From: Sulfolobaceae archaeon
GTDB taxonomy: Archaea; Thermoproteota; Thermoprotei_A; Sulfolobales; Sulfolobaceae
NCBI GenBank assembly: GCA_028277025.1
Contig: JAPYVG010000001.1
Location: 1-64,000 of the forward strand
Direction of reading: 5' to 3'
Length of the DNA stretch: 64,000 nucleotides
Shown: piece after piece, positions 5,843-15,820 of the stretch
Position numbering within the stretch: position 1 is the stretch's first letter
Layout: each line of letters begins with the position of its first letter
The notes under the pieces: model-generated
What the model was told of the DNA's origin: nothing
Databases searched by the model: none
The model's input: only the letters and a program-made list of their open reading frames with translations
Translations under genes and position numbers: made by a program

Positions 5843-7993
5843 CTACTCTTTTATTAAAACTCTTGGTAACTGGTCAATTTCAATTTCATTTTCAAACTCC
5901 TCCCCAGTTATGTAATCTACGAATTTACCTTGAATATTAACAGTTATTTTTGGTAACGTCGAGAGTGTTTTTGCAATCACGAGTATTTTGTCACCCCTCC
6001 AGAAACCGCATAAGCCCTTTTGTAATTTTTCTCCCTTATAACTGAGTTCGTTTATCTCGTATTTCCTCCTCAAATTCAGGAGCTTATAAGTATAATGGAT
6101 CTTTATCCTACCATCGTTCATGTCCTCTAACATTTTATTATCGAACTTTTTGCTCCTTTCAAGTAACTCAATCAGTCTCTTAAAATCTACTTGACTTCTA
6201 TTGTCTGGGTCGGTTAATAAATACCTCCAACTTTCAGTACCCTGATAGAAATCTGGTATGCCTGGTGAGAGTATTTTGAGTACTAGGAGTGATAAGGATT
6301 TCAACATTCCTAATCTTCTAATCCTTAATTCAAATTCCCTGAAACTTTCTTTAAATTGTTTATTTGAGAACGCCTCTTCTATTAGCTTCAGCATTTTATC
6401 CTCATATTCCTTATTCACGTTAAGCCACGAAGTGTGAACTTTAGCTTCCCTTAAGCTTTTTATCATGTGTTGTTTTATTCTATCTTTATAGCTTTCCGAA
6501 AAGCCGTCTAAGAAATAACTGCCTAATAAAACCTGATAAAACCTGTACTCATCGTTTTTATCGATGTTGGGGTTCAGAATTTCATGCCACTCTTTGACTC
6601 TCCTCTCCCATTCTTCCGGAATTTCTGATATAACACTTATTTTCATCCTAAAGTCCTCACTGTACTTTGTATCATGGGTGCTTGTAGCATTCAATGAAAG
6701 AGTCCCTACTCTCTTTTCGTTAAATTCGTGGAACTTTTCACATTCAATGGTAAAATAGTGTAAGTCACTCCCTACTTCATTAAGTGATATAAGCCTATTA
6801 TATCTGAAAAGGAATGTGTCTTCATACGACTTAGCATAGATTGCTGGCATAATTTGTTGGAGCTTATAGTATGCGTTTGTACTTTTTATCTCTTTCAACT
6901 TACCGGTTTTATCACATTCTTCTATTACTTCCCCATAGGTTCTGTATTTATTGAGGCAAATAAGGTATTTTTTTAATTCATCAAATGTTAAGTTTAATAG
7001 CTTCGCAAAACGTGTTATCTCAAATTTAAAAAGTTCGTCTATGATTTTTTCCTTACTTTCTCTTATCTCCTCATCTACATTCTTTTCTTCTCCTATGAAG
7101 TTGTAGTAAACCCTAGTTACTTTTTCCTCATTAAAATGGAAAAGTAAATTGGAGTAGTTTAGGAAATCATAGCCAGTGGTTCCGTCGGGTCCCTCAAAGA
7201 GTTTCTCTTTGAACCCGAGGATTTTTTCTACGAGTATAATCTTTCCTTTGCTTTTCTCTTTCAATTTTTTGACGTAATTTATGGGGTCGTAGAGCCCGTC
7301 TACATGGTCAACCCTAAAACCGTCCAGGTCGAATTCAAGAATTTTTGAATGTACCTCTTCAAACACTTCTTCAATTTCCTCGTTTACGCCTATTAATTCA
7401 TTTACATCAAAGAATCTTCTATAGGAAGGTGGATTATTCCAAAAAGTTAAAATATAGTGCTGGGAGTTTAGTGTCTCTTCAAGACTTTCTTTAACCCCAT
7501 TCAAAGGTAGTTTCCAATCCCTATATACAACATAATATTCTTCTCCAATTTTTTCTATTTTTATTAATCCTTTTTCAATTACTTTTATCAGTTCATCTTC
7601 AAGAATAGGTAATCTTATTTTTTCCTCCTCTGGGTAGAAGTCAAAGAACTTATAATACTTACTGTTTTTGCCCTTTTTTAGAACGTCCATTAATCTCCAA
7701 TTCTTTTCATGAACTGCCATGTGGTTTGGTACTATGTCTTGTATTATTCCTAGACCCCTCGATTTAGCCTCTCTGAGTAGCCTCTTATATTCTTCCTCTC
7801 CTCCCAATTCCTCGTTAATTTTACTATAGTCTACTACGTCGTACCCATGTGTACTGTTAGGTCTCGCTTGAAATACTGGTGAGAGATATAAATGGGAGAT
7901 TCCTAACTCCTTTAAATAGTCCAGTATTTCTATTACATTCTCAAATGTGAAGTTTTTGTTTAATTGTATTCTATAAGTTGAGTACAGCTTCAA
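5843..7993 (-). CDS. treY: Maltooligosyltrehalose synthase TreY
   Basis: TreY isomerises the reducing-end alpha-1,4 bond of maltooligosaccharides to an alpha,alpha-1,1 bond, giving maltooligosyltrehalose. The 716-residue protein is a GH13 enzyme of normal family length. It begins [17 protein letters not shown], carries SPVFQARPNSTHGYDVVDY near residue 40, the nucleophile region LDGFRVDHVDGLYDP, and a late SPGIPDFYQGTESW, all typical of TreY. Its ATG overlaps the TGA of treX by four bases, so translation is probably coupled. It is the last gene of the tre operon. Confidence 0.96.
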   Translation of the reverse strand: MKLYSTYRIQLNKNFTFENVIEILDYLKELGISHLYLSPVFQARPNSTHGYDVVDYSKINEELGGEEEYKRLLREAKSRGLGIIQDIVPNHMAVHEKNWRLMDVLKKGKNSKYYKFFDFYPEEEKIRLPILEDELIKVIEKGLIKIEKIGEEYYVVYRDWKLPLNGVKESLEETLNSQHYILTFWNNPPSYRRFFDVNELIGVNEEIEEVFEEVHSKILEFDLDGFRVDHVDGLYDPINYVKKLKEKSKGKIILVEKILGFKEKLFEGPDGTTGYDFLNYSNLLFHFNEEKVTRVYYNFIGEEKNVDEEIRESKEKIIDELFKFEITRFAKLLNLTFDELKKYLICLNKYRTYGEVIEECDKTGKLKEIKSTNAYYKLQQIMPAIYAKSYEDTFLFRYNRLISLNEVGSDLHYFTIECEKFHEFNEKRVGTLSLNATSTHDTKYSEDFRMKISVISEIPEEWERRVKEWHEILNPNIDKNDEYRFYQVLLGSYFLDGFSESYKDRIKQHMIKSLREAKVHTSWLNVNKEYEDKMLKLIEEAFSNKQFKESFREFELRIRRLGMLKSLSLLVLKILSPGIPDFYQGTESWRYLLTDPDNRSQVDFKRLIELLERSKKFDNKMLEDMNDGRIKIHYTYKLLNLRRKYEINELSYKGEKLQKGLCGFWRGDKILVIAKTLSTLPKITVNIQGKFVDYITGEEFENEIEIDQLPRVLIKE

Positions 7994-10128
7994 TACTCAA
8001 CCCTTCTGTAAACTAGTGCTGTCCTTCCTTCTATTTCAATTTCTTTCTCTCCTTCTATAACTTTCATATCTTTAGGTTCATCTAAATATGGGTGGAGTAC
8101 AAGCTCCCACTTGCCCCTAGGGAATTTGAACTTCATATTTCCTGCTCCTCCGTTAAGTATTATTAAGAACGTGTCGTCAGCAATCCTTTCCCCATACTTG
8201 TTTATTTCGTCTATGGCACTTCCCTCTAAAATATATGCTATGAAGTTTGTAGGCGATTTCCATGTATTATCGTCAACTTCCGTTCCATCTGATTTTAGCC
8301 ATGTTACATCTTTTAGAGGTAGTCCGTGGAGTTTTTTACCCTGGAAATACTTCGCTCTTCTGAAGATTGGATGGGCTCTGTAAAAGTAAATTATTAATCT
8401 AACGAATTCTAGGAACTTCTGCTTTCTTTCATCTAAGTCCCAATGATACCAGCTTATTTCATTATCCTGACAAAAGGCGTTATTATTACCCTTTTGTGTC
8501 CTACTTAACTCATCTCCTCCTAATATCATGGGCACTCCGAGGCTTATGAATAATGTAATCATAAAGTTCCTCTTCTGTTTTTCCCTACAGTAAATCACAT
8601 TTGGATCTTGGGTTTCCCCCTCGACTCCACAGTTCCAGCTATAGTTTTCGTTCATACCATCGGTGTTATTTAGCCCATTAGCTTCATTATGTTTTTGGTT
8701 ATAACTTACCAAGTCTTCTAAAGTGAAACCGTCATGAGAAGTAATGTAATTTATACTTGCGAACGGAGTTTTATTATTCCCAGCGTAAAGGTCTGGTGAA
8801 CCTAGTAATCTATTTGCTAATTCCTCATAAGGTATTGCCTCTCCTCTCCAGAACCTCCTTATCGTATCCCTATATTTCCCATTCCACTCAGCCCATAGAT
8901 ATGGAAAGTTACCCACTTGATAACCTCCAGGCCCCACATCCCAAGGCTCTGCTATTAGTTTGACTTGTGAGAGCACGGGATCTTGCTGTATTGCTACGAA
9001 AAATGTTGATAACATATTTACACTATATAATTGTCTGGCCAGTGCTGAAGCTAGGTCAAATCTAAAACCGTCAACATGCATCTCTAAAACCCAATACCTT
9101 AAACTATCTAAAACCATTTGTAGAACTCTGGGATGAGAGAGGTTCAGTGTGTTTCCTGTCCCGGTGAAGTCTAGGTAATATCGCGGGTTCTTAGGGTCTA
9201 ACATGTAATAAGCCCTATTGTCTATTCCTTTGAAGCTTAATGTCGGGCCTAGGTGGTTCCCTTCTGCTGTGTGGTTATATACTACGTCTATTATAACCTC
9301 AATTCCGGCGTTGTGCAGTTTATTTACCATTTCTTTAAATTCTTTTACTTGTTGTCCTAAGCAACCGCTACTAGAGTATCTGCATTCTGGCGAGAAGTAG
9401 TTTATGGGGTTATAGCCCCAATAGTTCCTTAACCCCTTTTCTACTAGGAATCTCTCGTCTACGAATTGCTGTATCGGCATTAACTCTACTGTAGTAATTC
9501 CCAAGTCTTTTAAGTAATCAATCATCGTATCTGATGCGAGCCCGGCATAGGTTCCTCTAACGTTTTCCGGTAAGTCGTTTCTTAATTTGGTAAACCCCTT
9601 TACATGTAGTTCGTAAATTACTGTTTCACTTAAGGGAATCTTTTTCTTCATAAAGAAATGTTCATCATCCCATTCAAAGTGAGTATCAATTACTACGCTC
9701 TTTGGCATAAACTTATCATCTGGTCTTTTGTCGAATGATAAGTCCTGGTTAGGATCCCCTATTTTATATCCGAATACTGAATCATCCCAGGTAAGTAGTC
9801 CGTTTATCGCTTTGGCATAAGGATCTATTAATACTTTATTAGGGTTAAACCTTAGCCCCTCTTCCGGCTTATAAGGGCCATAGACTCTATAAGCATATAA
9901 TTGCCCGGGTCTTAAGCCTGGCACAAATACGTGCCATAGGTCTCCAGTTCTCTGCTTTACTTCTATTACCTCTTTCGGATAATCTTGTTTAGTAGGCGAA
10001 TAAAGAAGTAATTCAACTTTTGTAGCGTTTTCAGAGAACAAAACGAAGTTAACTCCGTCTTCTTCCTCGATCCACGTTGCTCCTAATGGGTATGGCTCCC
10101 CTGGTCTTAATGGCCTATCCTTTAACAT
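7990..10128 (-). CDS. treX: Glycogen debranching enzyme TreX
   Basis: TreX hydrolyses alpha-1,6 branches of glycogen and feeds linear chains to TreY and TreZ. The 712-residue GH13 protein has an N-terminal carbohydrate-binding-type domain ([13 protein letters not shown]), the conserved [12 protein letters not shown], the nucleophile region [14 protein letters not shown], the acid/base [14 protein letters not shown], and [15 protein letters not shown]. Length matches characterised Sulfolobus TreX. Its stop overlaps treY and its start overlaps treZ, so all three are one transcription unit. Confidence 0.96.
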   Translation of the reverse strand: MLKDRPLRPGEPYPLGATWIEEEDGVNFVLFSENATKVELLLYSPTKQDYPKEVIEVKQRTGDLWHVFVPGLRPGQLYAYRVYGPYKPEEGLRFNPNKVLIDPYAKAINGLLTWDDSVFGYKIGDPNQDLSFDKRPDDKFMPKSVVIDTHFEWDDEHFFMKKKIPLSETVIYELHVKGFTKLRNDLPENVRGTYAGLASDTMIDYLKDLGITTVELMPIQQFVDERFLVEKGLRNYWGYNPINYFSPECRYSSSGCLGQQVKEFKEMVNKLHNAGIEVIIDVVYNHTAEGNHLGPTLSFKGIDNRAYYMLDPKNPRYYLDFTGTGNTLNLSHPRVLQMVLDSLRYWVLEMHVDGFRFDLASALARQLYSVNMLSTFFVAIQQDPVLSQVKLIAEPWDVGPGGYQVGNFPYLWAEWNGKYRDTIRRFWRGEAIPYEELANRLLGSPDLYAGNNKTPFASINYITSHDGFTLEDLVSYNQKHNEANGLNNTDGMNENYSWNCGVEGETQDPNVIYCREKQKRNFMITLFISLGVPMILGGDELSRTQKGNNNAFCQDNEISWYHWDLDERKQKFLEFVRLIIYFYRAHPIFRRAKYFQGKKLHGLPLKDVTWLKSDGTEVDDNTWKSPTNFIAYILEGSAIDEINKYGERIADDTFLIILNGGAGNMKFKFPRGKWELVLHPYLDEPKDMKVIEGEKEIEIEGRTALVYRRVEY

Positions 10129-11798
10129 AGTTCATAAACCCCCACTCCCTTTTTAGTTTTAATGTTTTCCCCTTTTCTTATAAGGTTAGGAAAATTTATT
10201 CCAAGTATTAATTTACCGTTAAAATCTATGTTTATGAAGCCATCTGAAAACGATGTTACTAATGAGATTTTATCATATTGAATAATTATTGATGAATTGA
10301 AAATTTTTGTTATAGGAATTTTTCCACTAACGTTATACTCTTTCCTTATTTTTATGAGTTTTTTATAGTAATCAAAAACTTCTACATCTATTTGCCACGA
10401 GAGTTTTGATAAATTATATGCATCATCTGACTGCGGATCTATTGTTTGTCCGTTCTCCTTTAACCTTCCCTCTCTTACTCCTTTTATTAAGTTTTCATCT
10501 GAGAAATCAGAAAAGAAAAGGAAAGGTTTTCTCTCAAAGTACTCCTCGCCCATAAATATCATAGGGATGTATGGGGAGAGTAAATATAGTGTAGCTGAGA
10601 TTAGGTAAGTAGTTTTATCAACGAGTTGTGAAAGCCTTTCACCGTTTCCTCTATTACCCACCTGGTCGTGGTTCTGAATATAAACTACGAACTTAGATCT
10701 AGATATATTTCCTACTTTAGCACCGTGTGTTTTTCCCCTAAACTTAGAGTACTTTCCGTCGTAAACGAAAATGTCTTTAAATGCTTTTTCTATATCGCTT
10801 AAAGAACCGTAATCAATATAGTATCCGGATTTTTCCTTGGTTACGTATGCATGTATTGAATGATGGAAATCGTCTACCCATTGTGCATCTATTTTATACC
10901 CGCAATCCTCCCTTACTATTTTAGGATCATTCAAATCACTTTCAGCTATTACAAATTTTCTTAAGGAGTGTGCGAGTTCGCTTATTTCTTCAAGTATGTG
11001 TTTTGGTGACATGTCAAATATTGCGTGAACAGCATCTAATCTAAGTCCATCAATTTTAAATACTTCAAACCAATACCTAACGTTTCCTAGAATAAATTTT
11101 CTTACCTCATCACTCCCATAGTCATCAAAGTTGAACGTTAGGCCCCAAGGGGTTTTATATTTCTGCGAGAAATAAGGGCCCAGTTTTGCTAGATAATTCC
11201 CTTCAGGGCCTATGTGATTATAGACTACGTCTAGGATTACTGCGATTTCTCTTTTATGTGCTTCATCTACAAGTTTTGCTAGCCCTTTAGCACCTCCATA
11301 TGTGCTTTGTACAGCATATAAGAATACACCATCGTAACCCCAATCTTTTCTCCCCGGGAATTGTGATATTGGCATTAATTCTATTGCATTAACCCCTAAT
11401 TCTTTTAAATAATCTAATTTTTCAATAACCCCATAAAAGTTGCCTTTTTGTGTGAATGTACCGACGTGTAGCTCATAAATTATCAAGTCTTTTAAGTTTA
11501 CTTTTCCTAGTTCACTTATTTCGAAATTAAGGTTAATTATTTGGGAGGGGCCATGAACTCCTAAAGGTTGTGATTTTGATGTAGGGTCTGGTATTTCCTC
11601 TTTTCCGTTTAGCAATAAGGTATATAATTCTCCTTCTTTTACGTTTTTAATCTCAGTGTAAAAATAACCCCTTTCATCCTTTTCTGCTTTAAAAATCCCC
11701 TTATTATGTATCTTAATTTCAAGTTCATTAATATAGGGGGCCCAAATTTTAAAGGACACAGTATTTTTTTCTGGTATTAGTTCTGTTCCATATACCAT
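10122..11798 (-). CDS. treZ: Maltooligosyltrehalose trehalohydrolase TreZ
   Basis: TreZ releases trehalose from maltooligosyltrehalose. The 558-residue protein has an N-terminal beta domain ([16 protein letters not shown]), [17 protein letters not shown], nucleophile region [12 protein letters not shown], acid/base AESDLNDP and the transition-state motif [14 protein letters not shown]. Together with TreX and TreY it forms the TreYZ pathway of trehalose synthesis. Its ATG overlaps the stop of the upstream gene (TAATG on the minus strand). Confidence 0.96.
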   Translation of the reverse strand: MVYGTELIPEKNTVSFKIWAPYINELEIKIHNKGIFKAEKDERGYFYTEIKNVKEGELYTLLLNGKEEIPDPTSKSQPLGVHGPSQIINLNFEISELGKVNLKDLIIYELHVGTFTQKGNFYGVIEKLDYLKELGVNAIELMPISQFPGRKDWGYDGVFLYAVQSTYGGAKGLAKLVDEAHKREIAVILDVVYNHIGPEGNYLAKLGPYFSQKYKTPWGLTFNFDDYGSDEVRKFILGNVRYWFEVFKIDGLRLDAVHAIFDMSPKHILEEISELAHSLRKFVIAESDLNDPKIVREDCGYKIDAQWVDDFHHSIHAYVTKEKSGYYIDYGSLSDIEKAFKDIFVYDGKYSKFRGKTHGAKVGNISRSKFVVYIQNHDQVGNRGNGERLSQLVDKTTYLISATLYLLSPYIPMIFMGEEYFERKPFLFFSDFSDENLIKGVREGRLKENGQTIDPQSDDAYNLSKLSWQIDVEVFDYYKKLIKIRKEYNVSGKIPITKIFNSSIIIQYDKISLVTSFSDGFINIDFNGKLILGINFPNLIRKGENIKTKKGVGVYELC

Positions 11799-12634
11799 TA
11801 TATTTTCATATTTTCTGCTATATAATAAATATTATTGCCATTATAAATGTAAATCGTAAGCAGATAAATAGTACTATAACTAACCGCACCGGTCTGTGTT
11901 GTAGGGGGGTCTAAGGTTACTATCGCTGACAAGGGTGAGCTAATTTGTTGTGGACTTAAGGTTACTGAATATGCTTTTGTACCATTAACGTTGATGAGTA
12001 TTTGTGTGTTAGTTGGGTTAAGTTTTATGTTATTTAAATATAAAGTCACATTTAAACTTTCATAAAATGAGTTATTTTTGAAATAATAAGCCGCGCTATA
12101 AGCTGATATCTCATAGGGATATTTTCCTATTCCTTTCAAGCTTATGTTAGTGGAAAATACTGGTCCTGGCATTGGGGGGTAGATTTTGAAGAAGTTTGAT
12201 AATGTTCCTATTTGGAGTACTAAGCTTTCATTACTCGAAGTTATAGTCTTATGCCAGCCGTAATTTCCAGTACCTCCTACTCCTAAGAAAATTATAGACG
12301 AGGCTAGTGGTATCCATAATATCACCATTTTCTTACTGTGTGAGAAAGGCCCTACTGAGATAGTAGTGCTGTTAACGTAAGTGGCTTCCTTAGGAAATAG
12401 TGAAGGTGTTGTTTGGTTTATAGCCCCTGCCTCTAAGTAAACTGTCGCACTCATTGGCAATGGGCCGTTATTAGCTACAATGCAAAAAATGTATTGTGCA
12501 TAAGGACTATTTATGCTCTCCTTTACACCCACGAGTTCTACGTATACATTAAAGCTTGAGTTCTCTATGTAAAACACTATTCCAATTATAACCAGCATTA
12601 ATATGGCTATGCCAAATAAATATATCCTTTTCAT
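11798..12634 (-). CDS. Membrane-anchored extracellular protein heading the tre operon
   Basis: The 278-residue product starts with a single hydrophobic segment ([20 protein letters not shown]) followed by a long Ser/Thr/Asn-rich beta-type region with several N-glycosylation sequons such as NSS, NQT and NVT. This suggests a surface protein anchored by its N-terminus. No family was recognised. Its stop overlaps the treZ start, so it is probably cotranscribed with the trehalose genes, but nothing in the sequence links it to trehalose. Confidence 0.75.
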   Translation of the reverse strand: MKRIYLFGIAILMLVIIGIVFYIENSSFNVYVELVGVKESINSPYAQYIFCIVANNGPLPMSATVYLEAGAINQTTPSLFPKEATYVNSTTISVGPFSHSKKMVILWIPLASSIIFLGVGGTGNYGWHKTITSSNESLVLQIGTLSNFFKIYPPMPGPVFSTNISLKGIGKYPYEISAYSAAYYFKNNSFYESLNVTLYLNNIKLNPTNTQILINVNGTKAYSVTLSPQQISSPLSAIVTLDPPTTQTGAVSYSTIYLLTIYIYNGNNIYYIAENMKI

Positions 12635-12715
12635 CGTAATTAATACCTTCAGCTTGTATATGAGTTTATTTCAAAGTATTATGACCACAGTTTACTTTAT
12701 AATCCCCTATTACGG

Positions 12716-12723
12716 ATTAAACA
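12716..12723 (+). promoter_or_regulatory. TATA box for the pyruvoyl decarboxylase gene
   Basis: ATTAAACA lies about 28 bases before the ATG at 12748, the distance expected for a leaderless Sulfolobales transcript. The region 12635-12747 also holds the divergent promoter of the leftward operon that ends in treY. Confidence 0.45.
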
Positions 12724-12747
12724 AACTGGAGGGCACTAGAAAAAGAA

Positions 12748-13137
12748 ATGAACGAGCAAATCCTCCTCCACCAAACTATTTCTGAAGATAGAATAATAGG
12801 AAAACATGTATTTGGAAACCTATACGATATTGATGAGAGAATTCTTGTGGACAAGGAATACCTAGAGAAGCTAGTATTAGATGCTGTAAAGATAGCTAAT
12901 ATGAAATTAGTAGAGATAAAGTCATGGAGTTTCGGAGGTAAAAAAGGAGGAGTCTCTGTTATAGCACTAGTAGAGGAAAGCCATATAGCGCTTCATACAT
13001 GGAACGAGTACAAATATGCTACCTTAGATGTGTATACTTGCGGAGAGAACAGTAATCCTCAATCTGCATTTGAGTATATAGTATCGCAACTTAAACCGAA
13101 GCGGTATCAGATGTTTTATGCTGATAGAAGTTCATAA
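12748..13137 (+). CDS. Pyruvoyl-dependent decarboxylase of the SAM decarboxylase family, probably arginine decarboxylase
   Basis: The 129-residue proenzyme belongs to the AdoMetDC family. The autocleavage site is [12 protein letters not shown]: the Ser would become the pyruvoyl group after cleavage of the preceding Glu-Ser bond. [30 protein letters not shown] and [15 protein letters not shown] are family motifs. Crenarchaea have two close paralogues, one an arginine decarboxylase and one a true SAM decarboxylase, both for polyamine synthesis. From memory, the S. solfataricus arginine decarboxylase gene lies beside the same HMG-CoA synthase cluster, which favours ArgDC, but residues alone do not decide it. 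Confidence 0.85.
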   Translation: MNEQILLHQTISEDRIIGKHVFGNLYDIDERILVDKEYLEKLVLDAVKIANMKLVEIKSWSFGGKKGGVSVIALVEESHIALHTWNEYKYATLDVYTCGENSNPQSAFEYIVSQLKPKRYQMFYADRSS

Positions 13138-13191
13138 ATCTTATTGTAATGATAGATTTAAAGTTAACCTTTTTTACTTTAATTTATCAAT

Positions 13192-13225
13192 CGACAATTG
13201 TCTATGAATTCATAGACAGTTGTCG
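13192..13225. promoter_or_regulatory. Nested 34-bp palindrome upstream of HMG-CoA synthase
   Basis: Two 17-base half-sites meet at 13208/13209 with a single mismatch. The structure is nested: GACAATTGTC (itself a palindrome) at 13193-13202, the palindrome TATGAATTCATA at 13203-13214, and GACAGTTGTC at 13215-13224. The outer sites are 22 bp apart, two helical turns. It ends just before the BRE/TATA (TTTTAAAT, 13232-13239) of the gene at 13264, the position where archaeal activators bind; the factor is unknown. Confidence 0.65.
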
Positions 13226-13231
13226 AAAACC

Positions 13232-13239
13232 TTTTAAAT
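13232..13239 (+). promoter_or_regulatory. TATA box of the mevalonate operon
   Basis: TTTTAAAT preceded by a purine-rich BRE-like GAAAAC lies about 28 bases before the ATG at 13264, consistent with leaderless transcription. Confidence 0.55.
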
Positions 13240-13263
13240 TTACTTTAGGAAAAGAAGAGGCTG

Positions 13264-14310
13264 ATGAAGAGTGGTATTATAGGATGGGGAGCGTATATCC
13301 CCAAGTACAGAATTAATGTTAATGAAATAGCTGATTTATGGGGAATTGAGAGGGGTGTTGTAAAAAGCTTAGGCTTATCTGAAAAGGCTGTTCCGGCTGT
13401 AGATGAGGATTCGACCACTATGGCATGGGAGGCCTCCAAAAACGCTTTAGAAAGGGCAAGAATTGATCCTTCTCAAATTAACCTAGTACTATTTGGTTCT
13501 GAATCTAAGGTTTACGCAGTTAAACCTACGGCAACAATTCTTATTGATTCTTTAGGAATTTCAAATTATACACTAAGTGCAGACCTAGAATTCGCCTGTA
13601 GAGCTGCTTCAGCGGGAATGAGATTAGCTAGTGGTATGATTGAGGCTGGTAAAATAAGATATGCTTTAATAGTTGGAAGTGATACTGCCCAATCTAACCC
13701 CGGTGACATTTTAGAATTAAGCTCAGCTTCTGCGGCTGTAGCGTATGTTTTAGGTCCCGAGAACGAGTCTTCTGCAATAATTGAAGCTTCTTCCTCGTAT
13801 ACTACAGATACTCCAGACTTCTGGAGAAGGGATGGAATGCCTTATCCTTTACATGGTGAAGCGTTTACCGGTGAACCAGCTTATTTTGCACATATAATAT
13901 CTGCAGTTGAAGCACTAATGAAGGAACATGGGTATAGAATTTCTGATTTTGACTATTTCGTGTTTCATCAGCCGAATGGAAAGTTCCCTATACAAGTAGC
14001 TAGAAAGTTAAATGTTCCGTTAGAGAAAGTAAAAGCCGGGTTAATCTCTCCTTATATCGGTAATCCTTACAATGCCTCAGCTTTACTAGGTTTAGCTAAA
14101 GTTTTAGATATAGCAAAACCTGGAGAGAGGATTTTGGTAGCGCCTTTTGGAAGTGGTGCTGGTAGTGACGCATTTAGTATTTTAGTTACTGATAGAATTA
14201 CTGAAAGGCAGAAATTAGCCCCAACAGTAGAATATTATATTAATAACAAGAAAGTTATTCCGTATTCGTTATATGCTAAAACCACTAATAAGTATAAGGT
14301 GTATGAGTAA
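13264..14310 (+). CDS. Hydroxymethylglutaryl-CoA synthase
   Basis: This enzyme condenses acetyl-CoA with acetoacetyl-CoA to HMG-CoA for mevalonate and archaeal isoprenoid lipids. The 348-residue archaeal-type protein opens [15 protein letters not shown], carries the catalytic Cys in [12 protein letters not shown] (about residue 113), and the [11 protein letters not shown] and [11 protein letters not shown] motifs with the active-site His and Asn. In archaea it forms a complex with a thiolase and a DUF35 protein, here the next two genes. The following gene starts at its stop codon (TAATG). Confidence 0.93.
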   Translation: MKSGIIGWGAYIPKYRINVNEIADLWGIERGVVKSLGLSEKAVPAVDEDSTTMAWEASKNALERARIDPSQINLVLFGSESKVYAVKPTATILIDSLGISNYTLSADLEFACRAASAGMRLASGMIEAGKIRYALIVGSDTAQSNPGDILELSSASAAVAYVLGPENESSAIIEASSSYTTDTPDFWRRDGMPYPLHGEAFTGEPAYFAHIISAVEALMKEHGYRISDFDYFVFHQPNGKFPIQVARKLNVPLEKVKAGLISPYIGNPYNASALLGLAKVLDIAKPGERILVAPFGSGAGSDAFSILVTDRITERQKLAPTVEYYINNKKVIPYSLYAKTTNKYKVYE

Positions 14311-15404
14311 TGGTTTCTATAATAGGTTCCAGTTTTATTAAAGTTGATAGGTATTACGAATTATCAGAGAAGGATATGGTCATAGAAGCTTTTAAGCAAT
14401 TAATTATAAAGCTGAAAGAACTACCACCTATAGATACTATAATTGTTTCAAGCGGTTACATAGATATTATATCTAAGGGTTTACTCTCCGCATTGAAGTT
14501 AAGTGAAGGATTAGGGTTTAGGAACTGTAACGTTATGAGAATTGAAAATGGAGATAATGGTGCAGCGTCTTTACTTACAGCTTATTCATTAGTTAAGTCT
14601 CAGATCTCAAAGGCAGTTATGATCATAGGAGTTGATAAATTCGCCGATTATCCGTCAAAATACATTAATGATGTGATAGCGTATAATTTAGATAATGAGA
14701 CTGAATACCAATACGGGCTAACTCCCCATGTTTATGCCGCATTAATGGCTAAGAGATATCTTAAAACGCGTAGGCTAGACTATGATTATTTAGCTGAGTG
14801 GCCACTACTAATGCACGAGTATGCTTCAGAAAATCCATACGCATATCTCAAATTTAAAGTCGATAGAAAGACTATAATGGAGTCTCAAGTAGTCGCTGAA
14901 CCTTTAAGATTATTTGATATTGCTGCTAGGGCTGATGGTGCTTCTATTGTTTTAGTGACCAGCGATGATATTGCCAATAAGTACTCAGATGCTCCAGTAA
15001 AGATAGAGAAAATAGTTAGTAGTTCCCATAAGGTTGATATAATATCACCGTCTTTGCCAGCTGTGAAGGAAGCTTTTAATAAATTAAATATGAAACTTAA
15101 TGGTAATACATTATACGATGTTCACGATTCTTATAGCATATTAGCAGCCTTAGAAATAGAAGCGTTAAAGCTGGCTAACGATAGTAAACCGTTTGAGAAT
15201 ATAGGAGCTTTCGAGATTAATTTGAGCGGGGGATTAAAAGCCCGTGGATACCCTGGTGGTGCTACTGCTATCTACCAATTAGCAGAAGCATATATGCAAT
15301 TAACGAATACATTTCCGGGTAGAAAGAGTAGTGCTGAAAACAGTCTTATCCTTTCAGCAGACGATCTTGGGAATTCAGTATATATAACCATGTTAAGAAG
15401 GTGA
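14310..15404 (+). CDS. Thiolase (acetyl-CoA acetyltransferase-like) of the HMG-CoA synthase complex
   Basis: A 364-residue thiolase-fold protein (GSSFIKVDRYYELSEKDMV; ADGASIVLVTSDD; NLSGGLKARGYPGGATAIYQ). The C-terminal SGG-x6-GxPGGATG-like segment with a GYPGGA is typical of the archaeal thiolases that channel acetoacetyl-CoA to HMG-CoA synthase with DUF35 as bridge. The usual nucleophilic Cys region is not obvious (the aligned stretch reads VMRIENGDNGAASLL), so activity may differ from classical thiolases. It overlaps the upstream gene by one base. Confidence 0.85.
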   Translation: MVSIIGSSFIKVDRYYELSEKDMVIEAFKQLIIKLKELPPIDTIIVSSGYIDIISKGLLSALKLSEGLGFRNCNVMRIENGDNGAASLLTAYSLVKSQISKAVMIIGVDKFADYPSKYINDVIAYNLDNETEYQYGLTPHVYAALMAKRYLKTRRLDYDYLAEWPLLMHEYASENPYAYLKFKVDRKTIMESQVVAEPLRLFDIAARADGASIVLVTSDDIANKYSDAPVKIEKIVSSSHKVDIISPSLPAVKEAFNKLNMKLNGNTLYDVHDSYSILAALEIEALKLANDSKPFENIGAFEINLSGGLKARGYPGGATAIYQLAEAYMQLTNTFPGRKSSAENSLILSADDLGNSVYITMLRR

Positions 15405-15409
15405 TTAGT

Positions 15410-15820
15410 ATGAAAATAAGTCCTTCACAAAACTGGAGGTTAAAAGACTCATTATATAGATTAGCATTAACCAAGTGCAAAAGATGTGGAAATGTCAGTT
15501 ATCCATATCAACCAATCTGCAATAATTGTGGCTCGTTGGATGTAGAGAAAATTTATAGCAAAGGATATGGGACTCTAATAGAATATACAATATCATACCA
15601 GGTTAGGGAAGGTTTCGAAAAACAACAGCCGTTAGTTGTCGGTTTGATCAAACTTGATGAGGGTGCAATAATAGTAGCACCAATAGCTGATGCTGATGGA
15701 GATATAAAAGAGGGCGCGAGAGTTAAAGCAGTATTAAGGAAAATACGGAGTGATTCGAGTAATGGTTTAATACAGTACGGTATTAAATTTAAAGTGATTA
15801 ATAATGACTCAAATGGTTGA
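15410..15820 (+). CDS. DUF35 OB-fold, zinc-ribbon protein of the thiolase/HMG-CoA synthase complex
   Basis: The protein has an N-terminal rubredoxin-like zinc ribbon ([19 protein letters not shown], about residues 22-40) and a C-terminal OB fold, together about 136 residues. In archaea this protein bridges thiolase and HMG-CoA synthase. I prefer the ATG at 15410, which has a GGTGAT Shine-Dalgarno eight bases upstream at 15400-15405, over the GTG at 15401. Confidence 0.88.
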   Translation: MKISPSQNWRLKDSLYRLALTKCKRCGNVSYPYQPICNNCGSLDVEKIYSKGYGTLIEYTISYQVREGFEKQQPLVVGLIKLDEGAIIVAPIADADGDIKEGARVKAVLRKIRSDSSNGLIQYGIKFKVINNDSNG

